Positions 1-8,680 of a DNA stretch of 35,789 bases are shown in pieces. This DNA is from Neoroseomonas eburnea (GTDB lineage: Bacteria; Pseudomonadota; Alphaproteobacteria; Acetobacterales; Acetobacteraceae), in assembly GCF_018129005.1 (NCBI RefSeq), contig NZ_JAAEDL010000038.1:1-35789 (forward strand), in the 5' to 3' direction. A program made the translations under genes and the position numbers. Position 1 is the stretch's first letter. Each line of letters opens with the position of its first letter. The notes beneath the pieces were generated by a model, which worked only from the letters and a program-made list of their open reading frames with translations, was not told where the DNA came from and did not search any database.

Positions 1-515
1 CCGCGCGGCTGGCCGGCCGGCCGGGCCGGCGCGCGCGCCGGGGCGGCCGGCGCCGGGCCGGGCCGGGAGGCGGGCTGCCCGCCGGGCTGTTCGGCGAGCA
101 GCGCCACGCGGGTGAAGCCGGCGCCGGCGATGGTGCCCATCACCTCCATGATGCGGCCATAGGCGATGGTCCGGTCGCCGCGCACGAAGATGCGCCGCTC
201 CGGCGCACCCTGCGGCTGGTTGCGCATGATGGCCTGGAGCCGCGGCACCAGCTCCTCCATCGGCACCTCGGTTTCCTGCAGGAAGACGCGGCCTTCCGGG
301 TTGACCGTGATGGTCAGCGGCTCGGTTTCCTGGTTCAGCGGCGCGGCGGCGGTGCGCGGCAGGTCCACCGGCACGCCGACCGTCATCAGCGGCGCCGCCA
401 CCATGAAGATGATCAGCAGCACGAGCATCACGTCGACCATCGGCGTGACGTTGATCTCGGCCATCGGCCGGTAGCGGGATCGCCCGTTGCGCCCCCCGGC
501 GAGCGGTGCGGCCAT
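1..515 (-). CDS. tolR: TolR, Tol-Pal proton-channel subunit (3' end outside window)
   Basis: ExbD/TolR family inner-membrane protein that works with TolQ to couple the proton motive force to TolA and outer-membrane constriction at division. The product begins MAAPLAGGRNGRSRYRPMAE. It has one membrane segment at about residues 22-42, beginning NVTPMVDVMLVLLIIF, which carries the conserved Asp of the family, and a periplasmic domain after it. The last visible part is a Pro/Ala/Gly-rich tail running into the window edge, so the stop is not seen; such a low-complexity extension is longer than in E. coli TolR. The start is ATG, 4 bases after the tolQ stop, so the two are cotranscribed. The identification is secure; only the length is unknown. 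Confidence 0.93.
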   Translation of the reverse strand, partial: MAAPLAGGRNGRSRYRPMAEINVTPMVDVMLVLLIIFMVAAPLMTVGVPVDLPRTAAAPLNQETEPLTITVNPEGRVFLQETEVPMEELVPRLQAIMRNQPQGAPERRIFVRGDRTIAYGRIMEVMGTIAGAGFTRVALLAEQPGGQPASRPGPAPAAPARAPARPAGQPR

Positions 516-519
516 GGTC

Positions 520-1263
520 CTACTCCGCCGCGGTGGCGGCCGGAGTGGCCGTGTCGTTCGCCGCGACCTCGGTCTGGCGGGAGAGGATCGCGGCGAATTC
601 GGTCGCGAAGGCCTCCATCCGCCCGGCCAGGCGCGCCAGGTCGGTGTTGATCTTGTTGTAGGCCAGCACCGCCGGGATGGCGGCCACCAGGCCGATCGCC
701 GTGGCGAAGAGCGCCTCCGCGATGCCCGGCGCGACCACCGCGAGGTTGGTGTTCTGCATGCCGGCGATGGCGGCGAAGGAGTTCATGATGCCCCACACCG
801 TGCCGAACAGGCCGATGAAGGGGGCGACCGAACCGACCGAGGCGAGGAAGACCATCCAGCGCTCGAGCCGTTCCATCTCCCGCCCGATGGTCACCGACAT
901 CGCGCGCTCGACGCGTTCCTTGGCGCCGCCGAGCAGCGCGCCGTTGCCCGCGCTGCGCCGCCATTCGCGCATCGCCGCGCCGAACACGGCGGCGAGCGGG
1001 TGGGAGGGGTCCTCCCCTTCCCGCGCATAGAGGTCGTCGAGGCTGCCGCCGGACCAGAAACGGTCCTCGAAGGCGTCCGCGGCGCGGTTGGCGCGGCGGA
1101 TGCTCGTCACCTTGTCGAAGACGATGGCCCAGACCCAGATGCTGGCGCCGAGCAACCCGAGCATGACGCCTTTCACGATCCAGTCCGCCTGGAGGAACAG
1201 CCCCCAGAGCGAGAGGTCATGAGCCGCTTGTCCGAGCGCCTGAGCGGTCACCGTGCCGTCCAC
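520..1263 (-). CDS. tolQ: TolQ, Tol-Pal proton-channel subunit
   Basis: MotA/TolQ/ExbB family inner-membrane protein, 247 residues. Three membrane segments are visible at about 28-48, 136-168 and 176-200. The conserved Thr residues of the ion path sit in GLFGTVWGIM (T155) and IAEALFATAIGL (T188). The start is GTG at 1263, chosen because GGAAGGAG lies 7 bases upstream. It is followed after 4 bases by tolR and preceded by ybgC, the standard tol operon order (ybgC-tolQ-tolR). tolA, tolB and pal are expected to the left of the window. Confidence 0.96.
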   Translation of the reverse strand: MDGTVTAQALGQAAHDLSLWGLFLQADWIVKGVMLGLLGASIWVWAIVFDKVTSIRRANRAADAFEDRFWSGGSLDDLYAREGEDPSHPLAAVFGAAMREWRRSAGNGALLGGAKERVERAMSVTIGREMERLERWMVFLASVGSVAPFIGLFGTVWGIMNSFAAIAGMQNTNLAVVAPGIAEALFATAIGLVAAIPAVLAYNKINTDLARLAGRMEAFATEFAAILSRQTEVAANDTATPAATAAE

Positions 1264-1332
1264 GCCGTATCTCCTTCCTGGCCCGCGCGCGGGCCTCCGC
1301 GGCCTCAGCCGCCTGCAACCATCATCCGGGGC

Positions 1333-1803
1333 TCAGCCCGCCGCCTGCGGCAGGACCAGGCCCTTCAGCACCGACCGCCAGGGTTCCGGCAGCGGCACCG
1401 GCTTCAACGTGTCCTGCCCCACGCAGACGAGCCCGATCCTGAGCCCTGCAAGCCGTTCGCCCGGAATGCCCGCCGCCCCTTCCGCCGTACGGACGGTCTG
1501 GTCAAGCAGGATCTGGGCGCCGGTCACCCGCAGGATGGCGGTCTCCACGACCACCGAGTCATCCAGGCGGGCGGGCCGCCAATACTCCACTTCGACGCGC
1601 CGCACCACGAGCAAGGCGCGATGACGTTCTATCATCAGATTGTGTGGCAACCCGATGGCGCGCAAGGATTCTGTCCGCGCGCGTTCCGCCCAGTGCAGAT
1701 ATCGGGCGTGATACGCCATACCGCCCGCATCGGTATCCTCGAAATACACCCGCAGGTTGTGGCGATGGATGCGATCGCCCGAATCCGGCGTGTTTTCGCT
1801 CAC
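1333..1803 (-). CDS. ybgC: YbgC-type acyl-CoA thioesterase of the tol-pal operon
   Basis: Hot-dog fold thioesterase, 156 residues. The family signature [20 protein letters not shown] is present, with the catalytic Asp at about 25 and His at about 32 (E. coli YbgC Asp18 and His25). YbgC hydrolyses short-chain acyl-CoA or acyl-ACP and is linked to phospholipid metabolism; its precise role in Tol-Pal is not settled. The GTG start overlaps the ruvB stop as GTGA (1800-1803), implying translational coupling. tolQ follows after a 69-bp gap that carries its own ribosome binding site. Confidence 0.94.
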   Translation of the reverse strand: MSENTPDSGDRIHRHNLRVYFEDTDAGGMAYHARYLHWAERARTESLRAIGLPHNLMIERHRALLVVRRVEVEYWRPARLDDSVVVETAILRVTGAQILLDQTVRTAEGAAGIPGERLAGLRIGLVCVGQDTLKPVPLPEPWRSVLKGLVLPQAAG

Positions 1804-2864
1804 GAATCCGTGTCCCGCAACAGGTCGAGCTGCGCCACCATCGAGGCCGGCGGCGCGAGTCCGAGGTGGCGCCAGCCGCGCTCGCCCAGCATCCGCCCCC
1901 GCGGCGTGCGCAGCACCAGCCCTTCCTGGATGAGGTAGGGCTCGACCACCTCCTCCAGCGTGTCGCGCCCTTCGGCCAGCGCCGCGGCGAGCGTCTCGAT
2001 GCCGACCGGCCCGCCGCCATGGTGTTCGGCGATGCGGCGGAGGTAGCGGCGGTCCATGGCGTCGAGGCCGAGCTCGTCGACCTCCAGCCGCTTCAGCGCG
2101 GCATCCGCCATGGCGCGGTCGGCGGTGCGCTTTTCCACCATCGCGAAGTCGCGCACGCGGCGCAGCAGGCGCCCGGCGATGCGCGGCGTGCCGCGCGACC
2201 GCTTGGCGATCTCCATCGCGCCGTCCTCGGACAGCGCGAAGCCGAGCTTCCTCGCCCCGCGCGTCACGATGCCGTGCAGTTCCTCGGCCGTGTAGAAGAC
2301 CAGCCGCAGCGGGATGCCGAAGCGGTCGCGCAAGGGCGTGGCCAGCAGGCCGGCGCGCGTGGTCGCGCCGATCAGCGTGAAGGGCGGGATGTCGATGCGC
2401 ACGGTGCGCGCCGCCGGGCCCTCGCCGATGATGAGGTCGAGGCAGAAATCCTCCATCGCGGGATAGAGGGTCTCCTCGATCGCCGGCTGCAGGCGGTGGA
2501 TCTCGTCGACGAACAGCACGTCGCGCGGCTGCAGGTTGGTCAGGATCGCCGCCAGGTCGCCGGAACGCTGCAACACCGGGCCGGAGGTCGCGCGGAAGCC
2601 GACGCCGAGCTCGCGCGCGACGATCTGCGCCAGCGTCGTCTTGCCGAGGCCCGGCGGGCCGTGGAACAGCACGTGGTCCATCGGCTCGCCGCGGCCGCGG
2701 GCGGCGGCGATGAAGACCGCCAGGTTCTCCCGCAGCGACTGCTGCCCGGTGAAGTCGCCGAGGGTCTGCGGCCGCAGCGCGTGCTCGCCGTAGTCGTCCT
2801 CCTGCCGCTCCGGGTCGGTCAGGCGCTCGCCGTTCGTGCCGCCGGCGGCGGACCGCCCGCTCAT
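1800..2864 (-). CDS. ruvB: RuvB, Holliday junction branch-migration ATPase
   Basis: AAA+ motor of the RuvAB complex, 354 residues. Walker A is GPPGLGKT at 69-76, Walker B is VLFVDE ending at D120-E121, and the Sensor I region is [17 protein letters not shown]. The C-terminal winged-helix region, including [18 protein letters not shown], is intact, so the protein is full length. The ATG overlaps the end of ruvA as ATGA (2861-2864). It forms hexamers that drive DNA through the RuvA-bound junction during recombinational repair. Confidence 0.98.
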   Translation of the reverse strand: MSGRSAAGGTNGERLTDPERQEDDYGEHALRPQTLGDFTGQQSLRENLAVFIAAARGRGEPMDHVLFHGPPGLGKTTLAQIVARELGVGFRATSGPVLQRSGDLAAILTNLQPRDVLFVDEIHRLQPAIEETLYPAMEDFCLDLIIGEGPAARTVRIDIPPFTLIGATTRAGLLATPLRDRFGIPLRLVFYTAEELHGIVTRGARKLGFALSEDGAMEIAKRSRGTPRIAGRLLRRVRDFAMVEKRTADRAMADAALKRLEVDELGLDAMDRRYLRRIAEHHGGGPVGIETLAAALAEGRDTLEEVVEPYLIQEGLVLRTPRGRMLGERGWRHLGLAPPASMVAQLDLLRDTDS

Positions 2865-3478
2865 CTCGCCATCTCCTTCAGCCCGTCGCGGATCAGCGCA
2901 TCGAGCGTCGCACCCTCACCCAGGCGCTTTGCCGCGCGGGCGATGGCGGTCGCGGCCTGGGGCTGCTTCCAGCCGAGGTTGACCAGGGCCGAGACGGCAT
3001 CCGCCTCGGCGCCGCCCTCGGGGGCCATGGCGGGCAGCGCGCCCTCCCCGTCCGCCTCCGGCGTGGCGCGGCCGACGGCCCATTTCTGCATCGCGGGTTC
3101 GTCGACGATGCGGTTCGCGGTCGCGGCGCCGAGGCCCTTCACCTCCGACAGCCGCTTGCGCTCCTTGCCGGCAATGGCGCGCGCGAGGCCGTCCGGGGTC
3201 AGCGAGGACAACACGATCAGCGCCTTCTGCGGGCCGACGGTCTTGACCTCGATCAGCGCGCGGAACGCCTCGCGCTCGGCGGCGTCGGCGAAGCCATAGA
3301 GGGTGATGGCGTCCTGGCTGACGCGGGTTTCGACCAGCAGGCGCTGGATGCCCTCGCGGCCCGCCAGCGCGTCGAGCGTCTTGCGCGAACAGGCGAGCAG
3401 ATAGCCGACGCCGTTCACGTCGAAGATGCAGCCGCCTTCGTGCGTGGAGTCCACGCGGCCCTTGAGCTGGCCGATCAT
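2861..3478 (-). CDS. ruvA: RuvA, Holliday junction-binding subunit
   Basis: 205 residues from the start [10 protein letters not shown], the family's usual N-terminus; an in-frame upstream ATG would add 17 residues of repeat-derived sequence and is rejected. Helix-hairpin-helix elements lie around [20 protein letters not shown] and [17 protein letters not shown] Pro/Gly/Glu-rich linker is followed by the C-terminal RuvB-binding domain, containing [20 protein letters not shown]. It recognises the junction and recruits RuvB. The stop overlaps the ruvB start. Unlike the rest of the operon, it is separated from ruvC by about 230 bp filled with hairpin repeats. Confidence 0.96.
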   Translation of the reverse strand: MIGQLKGRVDSTHEGGCIFDVNGVGYLLACSRKTLDALAGREGIQRLLVETRVSQDAITLYGFADAAEREAFRALIEVKTVGPQKALIVLSSLTPDGLARAIAGKERKRLSEVKGLGAATANRIVDEPAMQKWAVGRATPEADGEGALPAMAPEGGAEADAVSALVNLGWKQPQAATAIARAAKRLGEGATLDALIRDGLKEMAR

Positions 3479-3486
3479 CGGGCGGG

Positions 3487-3700
3487 CGCTCCACCGGAGG
3501 GGCCCTGCCCCTCCGGACCACCCCGCCAAAGGCCGCAGGGCCTTTGGAAACCATCACTTGGTTCCTGGCATCGCAGGCGGCGCGCCAGAAGACCTGCAGG
3601 CACCTGCCCGGACAGCGGCGCGAGGCGCCAGCTACCGGCATTCCACAGGCCCCGGGCCTTTGGCGAGGTGGTCCGGAGGAGCGGGGTCCCGCCGGGGAAC
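3487..3700. repeat. Inverted pair of two-hairpin repeats between ruvC and ruvA
   Basis: Left copy (3494-3550): hairpin CCGGAGGGGC/GCCCCTCCGG (3494-3516), then hairpin CCAAAGGCC/GGCCTTTGG (3526-3547). The right copy (3655-3695) carries the same motif, GGCCTTTGGCGAGGTGGTCC, in the opposite orientation, with a GCGGG/CCCGC hairpin. The two copies therefore face each other across about 100 bp. Similar paired hairpins recur at 20611-20670, 28197-28250 and 34566-34613. They could act as terminators, attenuators or REP-like DNA; no coding signal is seen here. Confidence 0.65.
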
Positions 3701-3710
3701 CGATGCGCCA

Positions 3711-4229
3711 TCATGCCGGCTGGTATCCCCGCGCGAGAGCCCGCCGCGACTGCCGGTGATGCGCATGGCAGATCGCCACCGCCAGCGCATCCGCCGCATC
3801 CGCCCGCCTGAAGGTCACGCCCGGCAGCAGGTGCTTCACCATCGCCTGCACCTGTTCCTTCGCCGCATGGCCGTTGCCGACCACGGCACGCTTCACTTCC
3901 ATCGCGCCGTATTGTGCCACCGCGAGGCCCGCGAGCGCCGGGGCCAGCACCACCACGCCGCGCGCCTGGCCGAGCTTCAGCGCGCTGTCCGGGTTGCGCG
4001 CGACATAGGTGTTCTCGACCGCGGCTTCCTCGGGCGCATGCAGCTCGATCACCGCGGCAAGGCCGCGATGCAGCGCCAGCAGCCGATCGGGCAGGTCCTC
4101 GGCGGCCGAGGTCGACACCACGCCCTCGGCCACGAAGCGCAGCCGGAAGCCGTCATGCTCGATCAGCCCCCAGCCGGTGTGCTGGAGGCCGGGGTCGAGG
4201 CCGAGGATGCGAATCGGGTGGGACCGCAT
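3711..4229 (-). CDS. ruvC: RuvC, Holliday junction resolvase
   Basis: RNase H-fold endonuclease, 172 residues. The four acidic catalytic residues are in place: D12 (LGLDPGL), E72 (AAVENTYVA), and D144 and D147 (RADAADALA), matching E. coli D7, E66, D138 and D141. It cuts the junction symmetrically with RuvAB. It is the first gene of the ruvCAB-ybgC-tolQR run. yebC, often its immediate upstream neighbour, is separated from it here by two other genes. Confidence 0.97.
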   Translation of the reverse strand: MRSHPIRILGLDPGLQHTGWGLIEHDGFRLRFVAEGVVSTSAAEDLPDRLLALHRGLAAVIELHAPEEAAVENTYVARNPDSALKLGQARGVVVLAPALAGLAVAQYGAMEVKRAVVGNGHAAKEQVQAMVKHLLPGVTFRRADAADALAVAICHAHHRQSRRALARGYQPA

Positions 4230-4338
4230 GGCGCGCCTTCATAGCAGACCAGGGGAGCGCCGGTCCGACAGGGCGCACCATGGCTACCCCCGCGGCGCGC
4301 CTGTAGCATCGCCTGCGCAACGGGCCGGGGATGGGGAC

Positions 4339-5181
4339 ATGGCGGGGTCCGAATTGGCGCAGCGGCTGGGCTTCGATCGCGAGGCACGCCTCCTGATCGT
4401 GAACTGCGACGATCTCGGTTCCAGCCACGCGGCGAACCTCGCGACGCATCGCGCGCTGTCGCAGGGGATCGCGACCGATGCGACGCTGATGGTCCCCTGC
4501 CCCTGGGCGCCGGAGGCCGTGCGGCTCTGCCGGGGCTTCCCGATCGGCGTGCATCTGACGCTGACCAGCGAGTACGAGGGCTATCGCTGGCGCGGGCTGA
4601 CGCGCGGCGCGTCGCTGCACGATGCGGATGGCTTCCTGCCGCGCAGCGCGGCGGAGGCGCTCGGACGCCTCGCCGCCGAGGACGCACGCGCGGAATGCCT
4701 CGCGCAGATCGAGACGGCGCTGTCCTGGGGCGTCGATGTCACGCATCTCGACGCGCATATGGGCGTCATGCAGGACCGCGCGGACCTCTTCGCCGTCTAT
4801 CTCGACCTGGCGGCACGCTTCCGGCTGCCGGTGCGCATGGCTGCGGCCGAGGATACTGCGCAGCAGGGCTTCGGCGCGCGCGAAAGGGCCGCGGCGCGCG
4901 GCATCCTGTTCAACGAGCGCATGCTCTGCGCCTGGCCGACGCCCGCCGGCCCCACGCTGCGCGAGGCCCTGCCGACCTTGCCGCCGGGCGTCACCGAGAT
5001 CTTCGCACACCCGGCCCTGGATGGGGAGGAACTGCACGGATACGGCGCCGCCTTTGCGGCACTGCGGATCGCCGATGCGGCAGCCCTCGTCGATCCGGCG
5101 CTGCGCGCATTCATCGAACGGCATGGCGTGCAGCGCATCGGCTTTCTCGCGCTGCGGGAGGCGCAGCGCCAGCCGAATTGA
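4339..5181 (+). CDS. YdjC/ChbG-family carbohydrate deacetylase-like protein
   Basis: 280 residues, polysaccharide-deacetylase-like fold. Visible family motifs are LLIVNCDDLGSSHAANLA (metal-binding Asp pair at about 24-25), IGVHLTLTSEY and the His/Asp pair in THLDAHMG. Relatives such as ChbG remove acetyl groups from chito-oligosaccharides, but the substrate here is unknown. The start is ATG 4339 behind a GGGGA stretch; an ATG at 4331 is out of frame. It is transcribed against its neighbours and sits between ruvC and yebC, which are adjacent in many proteobacteria, suggesting later insertion. It converges with the truncated gene at 5269-5490 on a shared palindrome. Confidence 0.85.
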   Translation: MAGSELAQRLGFDREARLLIVNCDDLGSSHAANLATHRALSQGIATDATLMVPCPWAPEAVRLCRGFPIGVHLTLTSEYEGYRWRGLTRGASLHDADGFLPRSAAEALGRLAAEDARAECLAQIETALSWGVDVTHLDAHMGVMQDRADLFAVYLDLAARFRLPVRMAAAEDTAQQGFGARERAAARGILFNERMLCAWPTPAGPTLREALPTLPPGVTEIFAHPALDGEELHGYGAAFAALRIADAAALVDPALRAFIERHGVQRIGFLALREAQRQPN

Positions 5182-5255
5182 GGCCCGCGGATGACGGGCG
5201 CGAGGCGTCACCCTGGCGCGCGGGGCTGGTGGGGCGGCCGCGCGCGAAACCAGGA

Positions 5256-5296
5256 CTCTGATACCGGGTCAGCCGTAAGGCTGGCCGGTATCAGAG
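5256..5296. terminator. Perfect palindrome between convergent genes, probable bidirectional terminator
   Basis: Arms CTCTGATACCGG and CCGGTATCAGAG match over 12 bp, with an inner AGCC-GTAA-GGCT stem, giving a 41-nt hairpin. The stop codon of the minus-strand gene lies inside it. There is no T-tract, so the terminator role is inferred from strength and convergent position. The inner AGCCGTAAGGCT also occurs at the end of the fba gene (about 18625-18636). Confidence 0.55.
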
Positions 5297-5490
5297 GGGA
5301 CGACGACCGGATGGAAGCGCTCGCCGCGGACGCGCAGCACCTCCGGGTCGGTGATCTCGACCATGTCGGTACGGTGGAAGGGCAACGCATCGGATTCGCC
5401 GACAAGCAGCCGGCCGAAGGATGAAAGCTGCACGCCCTCGATCTGCAGCGTGCCGTAGGAGAACAGAAGCATTCCCGGCTCATCTGCCAT
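5269..5490 (-). pseudogene. Truncated gamma-glutamylcyclotransferase (AIG2)-like protein
   Basis: 73 codons. The N-terminus MLLFSYGTLQIEGVQLSSFG is the YGTL substrate-loop signature of AIG2/GGCT-like proteins, which are normally about 110-140 residues. Here the reading frame ends at VVPSDTGQPYG, and the last codons and stop are formed by the palindrome at 5256-5296. The second half, where the family's catalytic Glu is expected, is missing, and downstream minus-strand frames do not resemble it. It is likely a 3'-truncated remnant, although a short expressed protein is possible. It follows yebC on the same strand after a 38-bp gap. Confidence 0.65.
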
Positions 5491-5528
5491 GGCGCCCTCC
5501 ACCTCGCTCCGTGCGGTCCGGCCGGCCG

Positions 5529-6281
5529 TCACGCCGCCGAAAGCCGCTCCGCCGCCGCCTCGTCCACCTCGAAATTCGCGTAGACGGTCTGCACGTCGTC
5601 GTGGTCGTCGAGCGCGTCGACCAGCTTCAGCACCTCGCGCGCCTTCTCCTCGTCGAGGTCGATGGTGGTGGACGGCCACCATTCGAGCTTCGCGGCCTGC
5701 GCCTCGCCGAACTTCGCTTCCAGCGCGTCGCGCACGGCGGCGAAATCCTCGACGGAGCACGACACCTCATGCCCTTCCCCGTCGGATTCGACATCCTCGG
5801 CACCGGCCTCGATCGCCGCTTCCAGCATGGCGTCGGCGCTCCCCGTCGCGGCGGGATAGCGCAGCACGCCCTTGCGCTCGAACTGGAAGGCGACCGAATT
5901 CGTCTCGCCCAGCGCCCCGCCGCTCTTGTTGAAGATCGAGCGCAGGTCGCCGCCGGTACGGTTGCGGTTGTCGGTCAGCGCCTCGACGATGATGGCGATG
6001 CCGTGCGGGCCGTAACCCTCGTAGCGCACCTCCTGGTAGTCCTCGCCCTGCCCGGCGGTGCTGGCGCGCTTGATCGCCCGGTCGATCGTGTCCCTCGTCA
6101 TGTTGGCCACCAGCGCGGCCTTCACGGCCGCGCGCAGCCGCGGGTTCATGGCCGGGTCGGGCAGGCCCTGCTTGGCCGAGACCGTGATCTCCCGGATCAG
6201 CTTGCCGAAGGCCTTGGCGCGCTTCGCCCCCTGGGTCGCCTTGCGGTGCATGACATTCTTGGCGTGCGAATGGCCGGCCAT
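5529..6281 (-). CDS. yebC: YebC/PmpR-family protein
   Basis: 250 residues, full length. The N-terminus [20 protein letters not shown] and the internal [20 protein letters not shown] are diagnostic of the family. Members have been described as DNA-binding regulators and, more recently, as ribosome-associated factors that relieve stalling at difficult, including proline-rich, motifs; the latter would suit a genome that also carries the EF-P modification system. A TATAAG element about 45 bp upstream on the minus strand (6326-6331) is a possible -10 box. It is part of the yebC-ruvCAB synteny. Confidence 0.95.
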   Translation of the reverse strand: MAGHSHAKNVMHRKATQGAKRAKAFGKLIREITVSAKQGLPDPAMNPRLRAAVKAALVANMTRDTIDRAIKRASTAGQGEDYQEVRYEGYGPHGIAIIVEALTDNRNRTGGDLRSIFNKSGGALGETNSVAFQFERKGVLRYPAATGSADAMLEAAIEAGAEDVESDGEGHEVSCSVEDFAAVRDALEAKFGEAQAAKLEWWPSTTIDLDEEKAREVLKLVDALDDHDDVQTVYANFEVDEAAAERLSAA

Positions 6282-6400
6282 GGCCGTCTCTCTCTCGAAA
6301 CCGGGGGTCGTGGAATGGGCGGTGCTTATACCGGGGGGCGCGGCCGGAAGCCAAGCGCGGGGCTGGCGCAGGGCCGCCGCAACGGGCCAGGATACCGGCC

Positions 6401-7036
6401 ATGGACACCCAAGCCCCCACCTCCGACGCCTTCGCCGTCACCACCGAGTCCCAGCTCCGTGCCCTCTACGGGGAGGCCCTGGACGGCGCCGTCAAGAAGG
6501 TCGCGCACCGCATCGAGGCGACGGCGCGCGCCTGGATCGCCGCCTCCCCCTTCTGCATCCTCTCGACCGTCGGGGCGCGCGGCGTGCACGCAACGCCACG
6601 GGGCGACGCACCAGGCTTCGTCGCGGTCGAGCCGGACGGGACGCTCATCATCCCCGACCGGCGCGGCAACAACCGCCTCGACGGGCTGCGCGACATCCTC
6701 GAGGATCCGCGCGTCTCGGTGATCTTCTTCGTCCCCGGCGCGTCCGAGGTGCTGCGCGTGCACGGCACCGCGCGCATCACCGCGGACCCGGCGCTCTGCG
6801 CCCGCTTCGTGGAACGCGGCAAGGCGCCCACCACGGTGCTCGTCGTCACCGTGACCGAGCTCTTCATGCAATGCGCCAAGTCGATCATGCGATCGCGGCT
6901 GTGGGACGGGAAGGCCAGGCCCGACGGGCTGCCGACGATGGGGCAGCTCATCGCGTCGCATCGTGGGGACGGGGAGCTCGACGCCACGGCGTATGACCGG
7001 GATGCGCCGGAACGGCTGAAGCAGACGATGTATTGA
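6401..7036 (+). CDS. PPOX-type FMN flavoprotein (MSMEG_1061-like family)
   Basis: 211 residues with a pyridoxamine-phosphate-oxidase-like split barrel. [20 protein letters not shown], then [19 protein letters not shown], then VSVIFFVPG match the FMN-binding core of this subfamily. [15 protein letters not shown] near the C-terminus is also characteristic. No substrate is known for the subfamily, so no enzymatic role is assigned. It is divergent from yebC with a 119-bp spacer. Downstream lies a hairpin-rich repeat rather than a cotranscribed gene. Confidence 0.85.
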   Translation: MDTQAPTSDAFAVTTESQLRALYGEALDGAVKKVAHRIEATARAWIAASPFCILSTVGARGVHATPRGDAPGFVAVEPDGTLIIPDRRGNNRLDGLRDILEDPRVSVIFFVPGASEVLRVHGTARITADPALCARFVERGKAPTTVLVVTVTELFMQCAKSIMRSRLWDGKARPDGLPTMGQLIASHRGDGELDATAYDRDAPERLKQTMY

Positions 7037-7097
7037 AAGGCGGGGGGGAACTTCTCCCCCCGTACCCCCCTCAACCTTCTTTGGCACTTGGGGACTG

Positions 7098-7205
7098 ATG
7101 CCAACGGCCGCTATTCGCGACCGCTGGCATGAGGCTTTTCGAGCCCTCGGACGCCGGGCCGCTTTCGCGGCCTCGGCACGAGTCAAGAACTCGTGCCGCT
7201 GGTAT
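7098..7205 (+). repeat. Dispersed repeat family 2, copy 1
   Basis: The left end is a hairpin ATGCCAACGG...CCGCTGGCAT around CCGCTATTCGCGA. The right end is a hairpin CGGCACGAGT-CAAGA-ACTCGTGCCG followed by CTGGTAT. A second copy with near-identical ends and a longer middle lies at 18652-18852 in the opposite orientation. The flanks here (7037-7097 and 7206-7274) hold runs of G and C but no convincing gene. The copy sits between the convergent PPOX and SDR genes. Confidence 0.75.
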
Positions 7206-7274
7206 GACAGCCGAAGTCAGTTCCCAGCTTCCAGAAAAGGGAGGGGGATCGGGGGAGGTTCCCCTCCCCCGACC

Positions 7275-8066
7275 TTACAGCAACCCCCGCGCGATGCCCC
7301 CGTCGACATTCACCGTCTGCCCGGTCACATAGGCCGCCAGCGGGCTCGACAGCCAGGCGACCATCACCGCCACTTCCTCCGCCGTCGCGAAGCGCCCGAG
7401 CGGGATCTCGTGGGCGAATTCCGCGATCACCTCCTCGACCGCGACACCGCGCTCGGCGGCCAGCTTCTCCGCCCGCTGCTGCCACAGCCTGGTCAGCGTC
7501 CGTCCGGGTGCGACGCAGTTCACCCGGATGCCCTCCGCCGCGTATTCGCCGGCGAGGGTCTTCACCAGCCCCAGCAGCCCCGCCTTGTGCACGTTGGAAA
7601 CGATCTGGTTCGGATAGGGCATGCGCGACGCCGCCGCCCCCAGCAGCACGATCGAAGGCCCCCGCCCCGCCCGCAGCAACGGCAGCGCGGCGCGCACCAC
7701 GCGTACCGCGGACAGCACGTTGAAGCTGTAGTTCCCCAGCCAGTCCGCATCCGTCAGCGCCTCGAAGCCCGAGCGGATCGACCCGCCCACCGCATCCACC
7801 AGCGCATCCAGCGCACCCCAGCGCGCGACGGCCTCGGCCAGCAGCGCCTCGGCCGCGCCTTCCTGCGTGATGTCGGCCGTCGCCGTCGCGGGGCGGCGGC
7901 CGGTCTCCGCCGCGATGCGATCCGCCGCCGCGGCGATGCCCGCCGGATCGCGGGAGGCGATCAGCACCTCCGCCCCCTCCGCCGCCATCATGCGCGCCGC
8001 GGCGAAGCCGATCCCCGCCGAGGCGCCGACCACCAGCACCCGCCGCCCGCCGAACCCCAGATCCAC
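7275..8066 (-). CDS. SDR-family protein with degenerate active site
   Basis: Rossmann-fold short-chain dehydrogenase/reductase, 263 residues. The nucleotide motif GASAGIG is at 14-20, and the C-terminal YVTGQTVNVDGG is typical of FabG-like SDRs. The catalytic Lys (K161) is present in SNVHKAGLLGLVKTLAGEYA, but the usual Tyr is Ser (S157) and the usual Ser position is Ala (A144; a nearby Ser is S147). Either the protein uses another chemistry or it is not a standard oxidoreductase. It is monocistronic as far as can be seen, 23 bp downstream of the DUF4214 gene. Confidence 0.85.
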   Translation of the reverse strand: MDLGFGGRRVLVVGASAGIGFAAARMMAAEGAEVLIASRDPAGIAAAADRIAAETGRRPATATADITQEGAAEALLAEAVARWGALDALVDAVGGSIRSGFEALTDADWLGNYSFNVLSAVRVVRAALPLLRAGRGPSIVLLGAAASRMPYPNQIVSNVHKAGLLGLVKTLAGEYAAEGIRVNCVAPGRTLTRLWQQRAEKLAAERGVAVEEVIAEFAHEIPLGRFATAEEVAVMVAWLSSPLAAYVTGQTVNVDGGIARGLL

Positions 8067-8089
8067 CGTTCGTCCTCCCCGCCCCGGAC

Positions 8090-8626
8090 TCAGCCGCCCA
8101 GGCGCTTTTCCAGCCGCGACAGCCGCGCCTCGAGCCGCTGCGTCCGGTGCGTCGACACCACGGCGAGGGTTTCCGTCAGCAGACGCTGCGCATTGGCGAG
8201 CTCGCCCGGGCCCATGGCACCGAGGCCCTCCTTAAGCCGGCCGAGCACGGCGGCCAGTTCCCCCACCACCGGTTTCGGCACCGGCGCGGATGCCTGCGCC
8301 TCGGCCGCGGCAGGCAGCGCGGCCTCGCCGGGGTCCGTGGCCGCAACGGGCGCCGTCGCCGCCACCGGATCAGCCGCGGAGCCAGTCGCGCCGGCCGGCG
8401 CCTCCTCGTCGTCGAACCGCAGCACCACGCCGAGCGACTTGCCCTCCGGGCTGTTCGCCACGGCACGGATCATCTGGCGGCGGATGTCCGGCCGGTTCTC
8501 CACCTTCTCGAGGTGGTGGCGGTAGCCCTCCTCGTCCGGCCAGCGGTTCAGGATGACGGTGTAGAGGTTCACGACGAACTCGTGGTCGCTGCCATTGAGC
8601 AGTTCGCTGCCGTTCACCTCGCGCAT
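8090..8626 (-). CDS. DUF4214 domain protein with Ala/Pro-rich linker
   Basis: 178 residues. The N-terminal half, FVVNLYTVILNRWPDEEGYRHH and MIRAVANSPEG, matches the DUF4214 module, found in surface-associated and glycan-related bacterial proteins. Residues 75-120 are an Ala/Pro/Thr-rich linker, and the C-terminus (RTQRLEARLSRLEKRLGG) is a short coiled coil. No signal peptide is seen. Function is unknown; coiled-coil oligomerisation is an inference. Confidence 0.8.
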   Translation of the reverse strand: MREVNGSELLNGSDHEFVVNLYTVILNRWPDEEGYRHHLEKVENRPDIRRQMIRAVANSPEGKSLGVVLRFDDEEAPAGATGSAADPVAATAPVAATDPGEAALPAAAEAQASAPVPKPVVGELAAVLGRLKEGLGAMGPGELANAQRLLTETLAVVSTHRTQRLEARLSRLEKRLGG

Positions 8627-8680
8627 GGGCTCCGCTCCGTCGATATGCGGCGGCGATGAAGAGTCATTCGCCCCGGCAGG

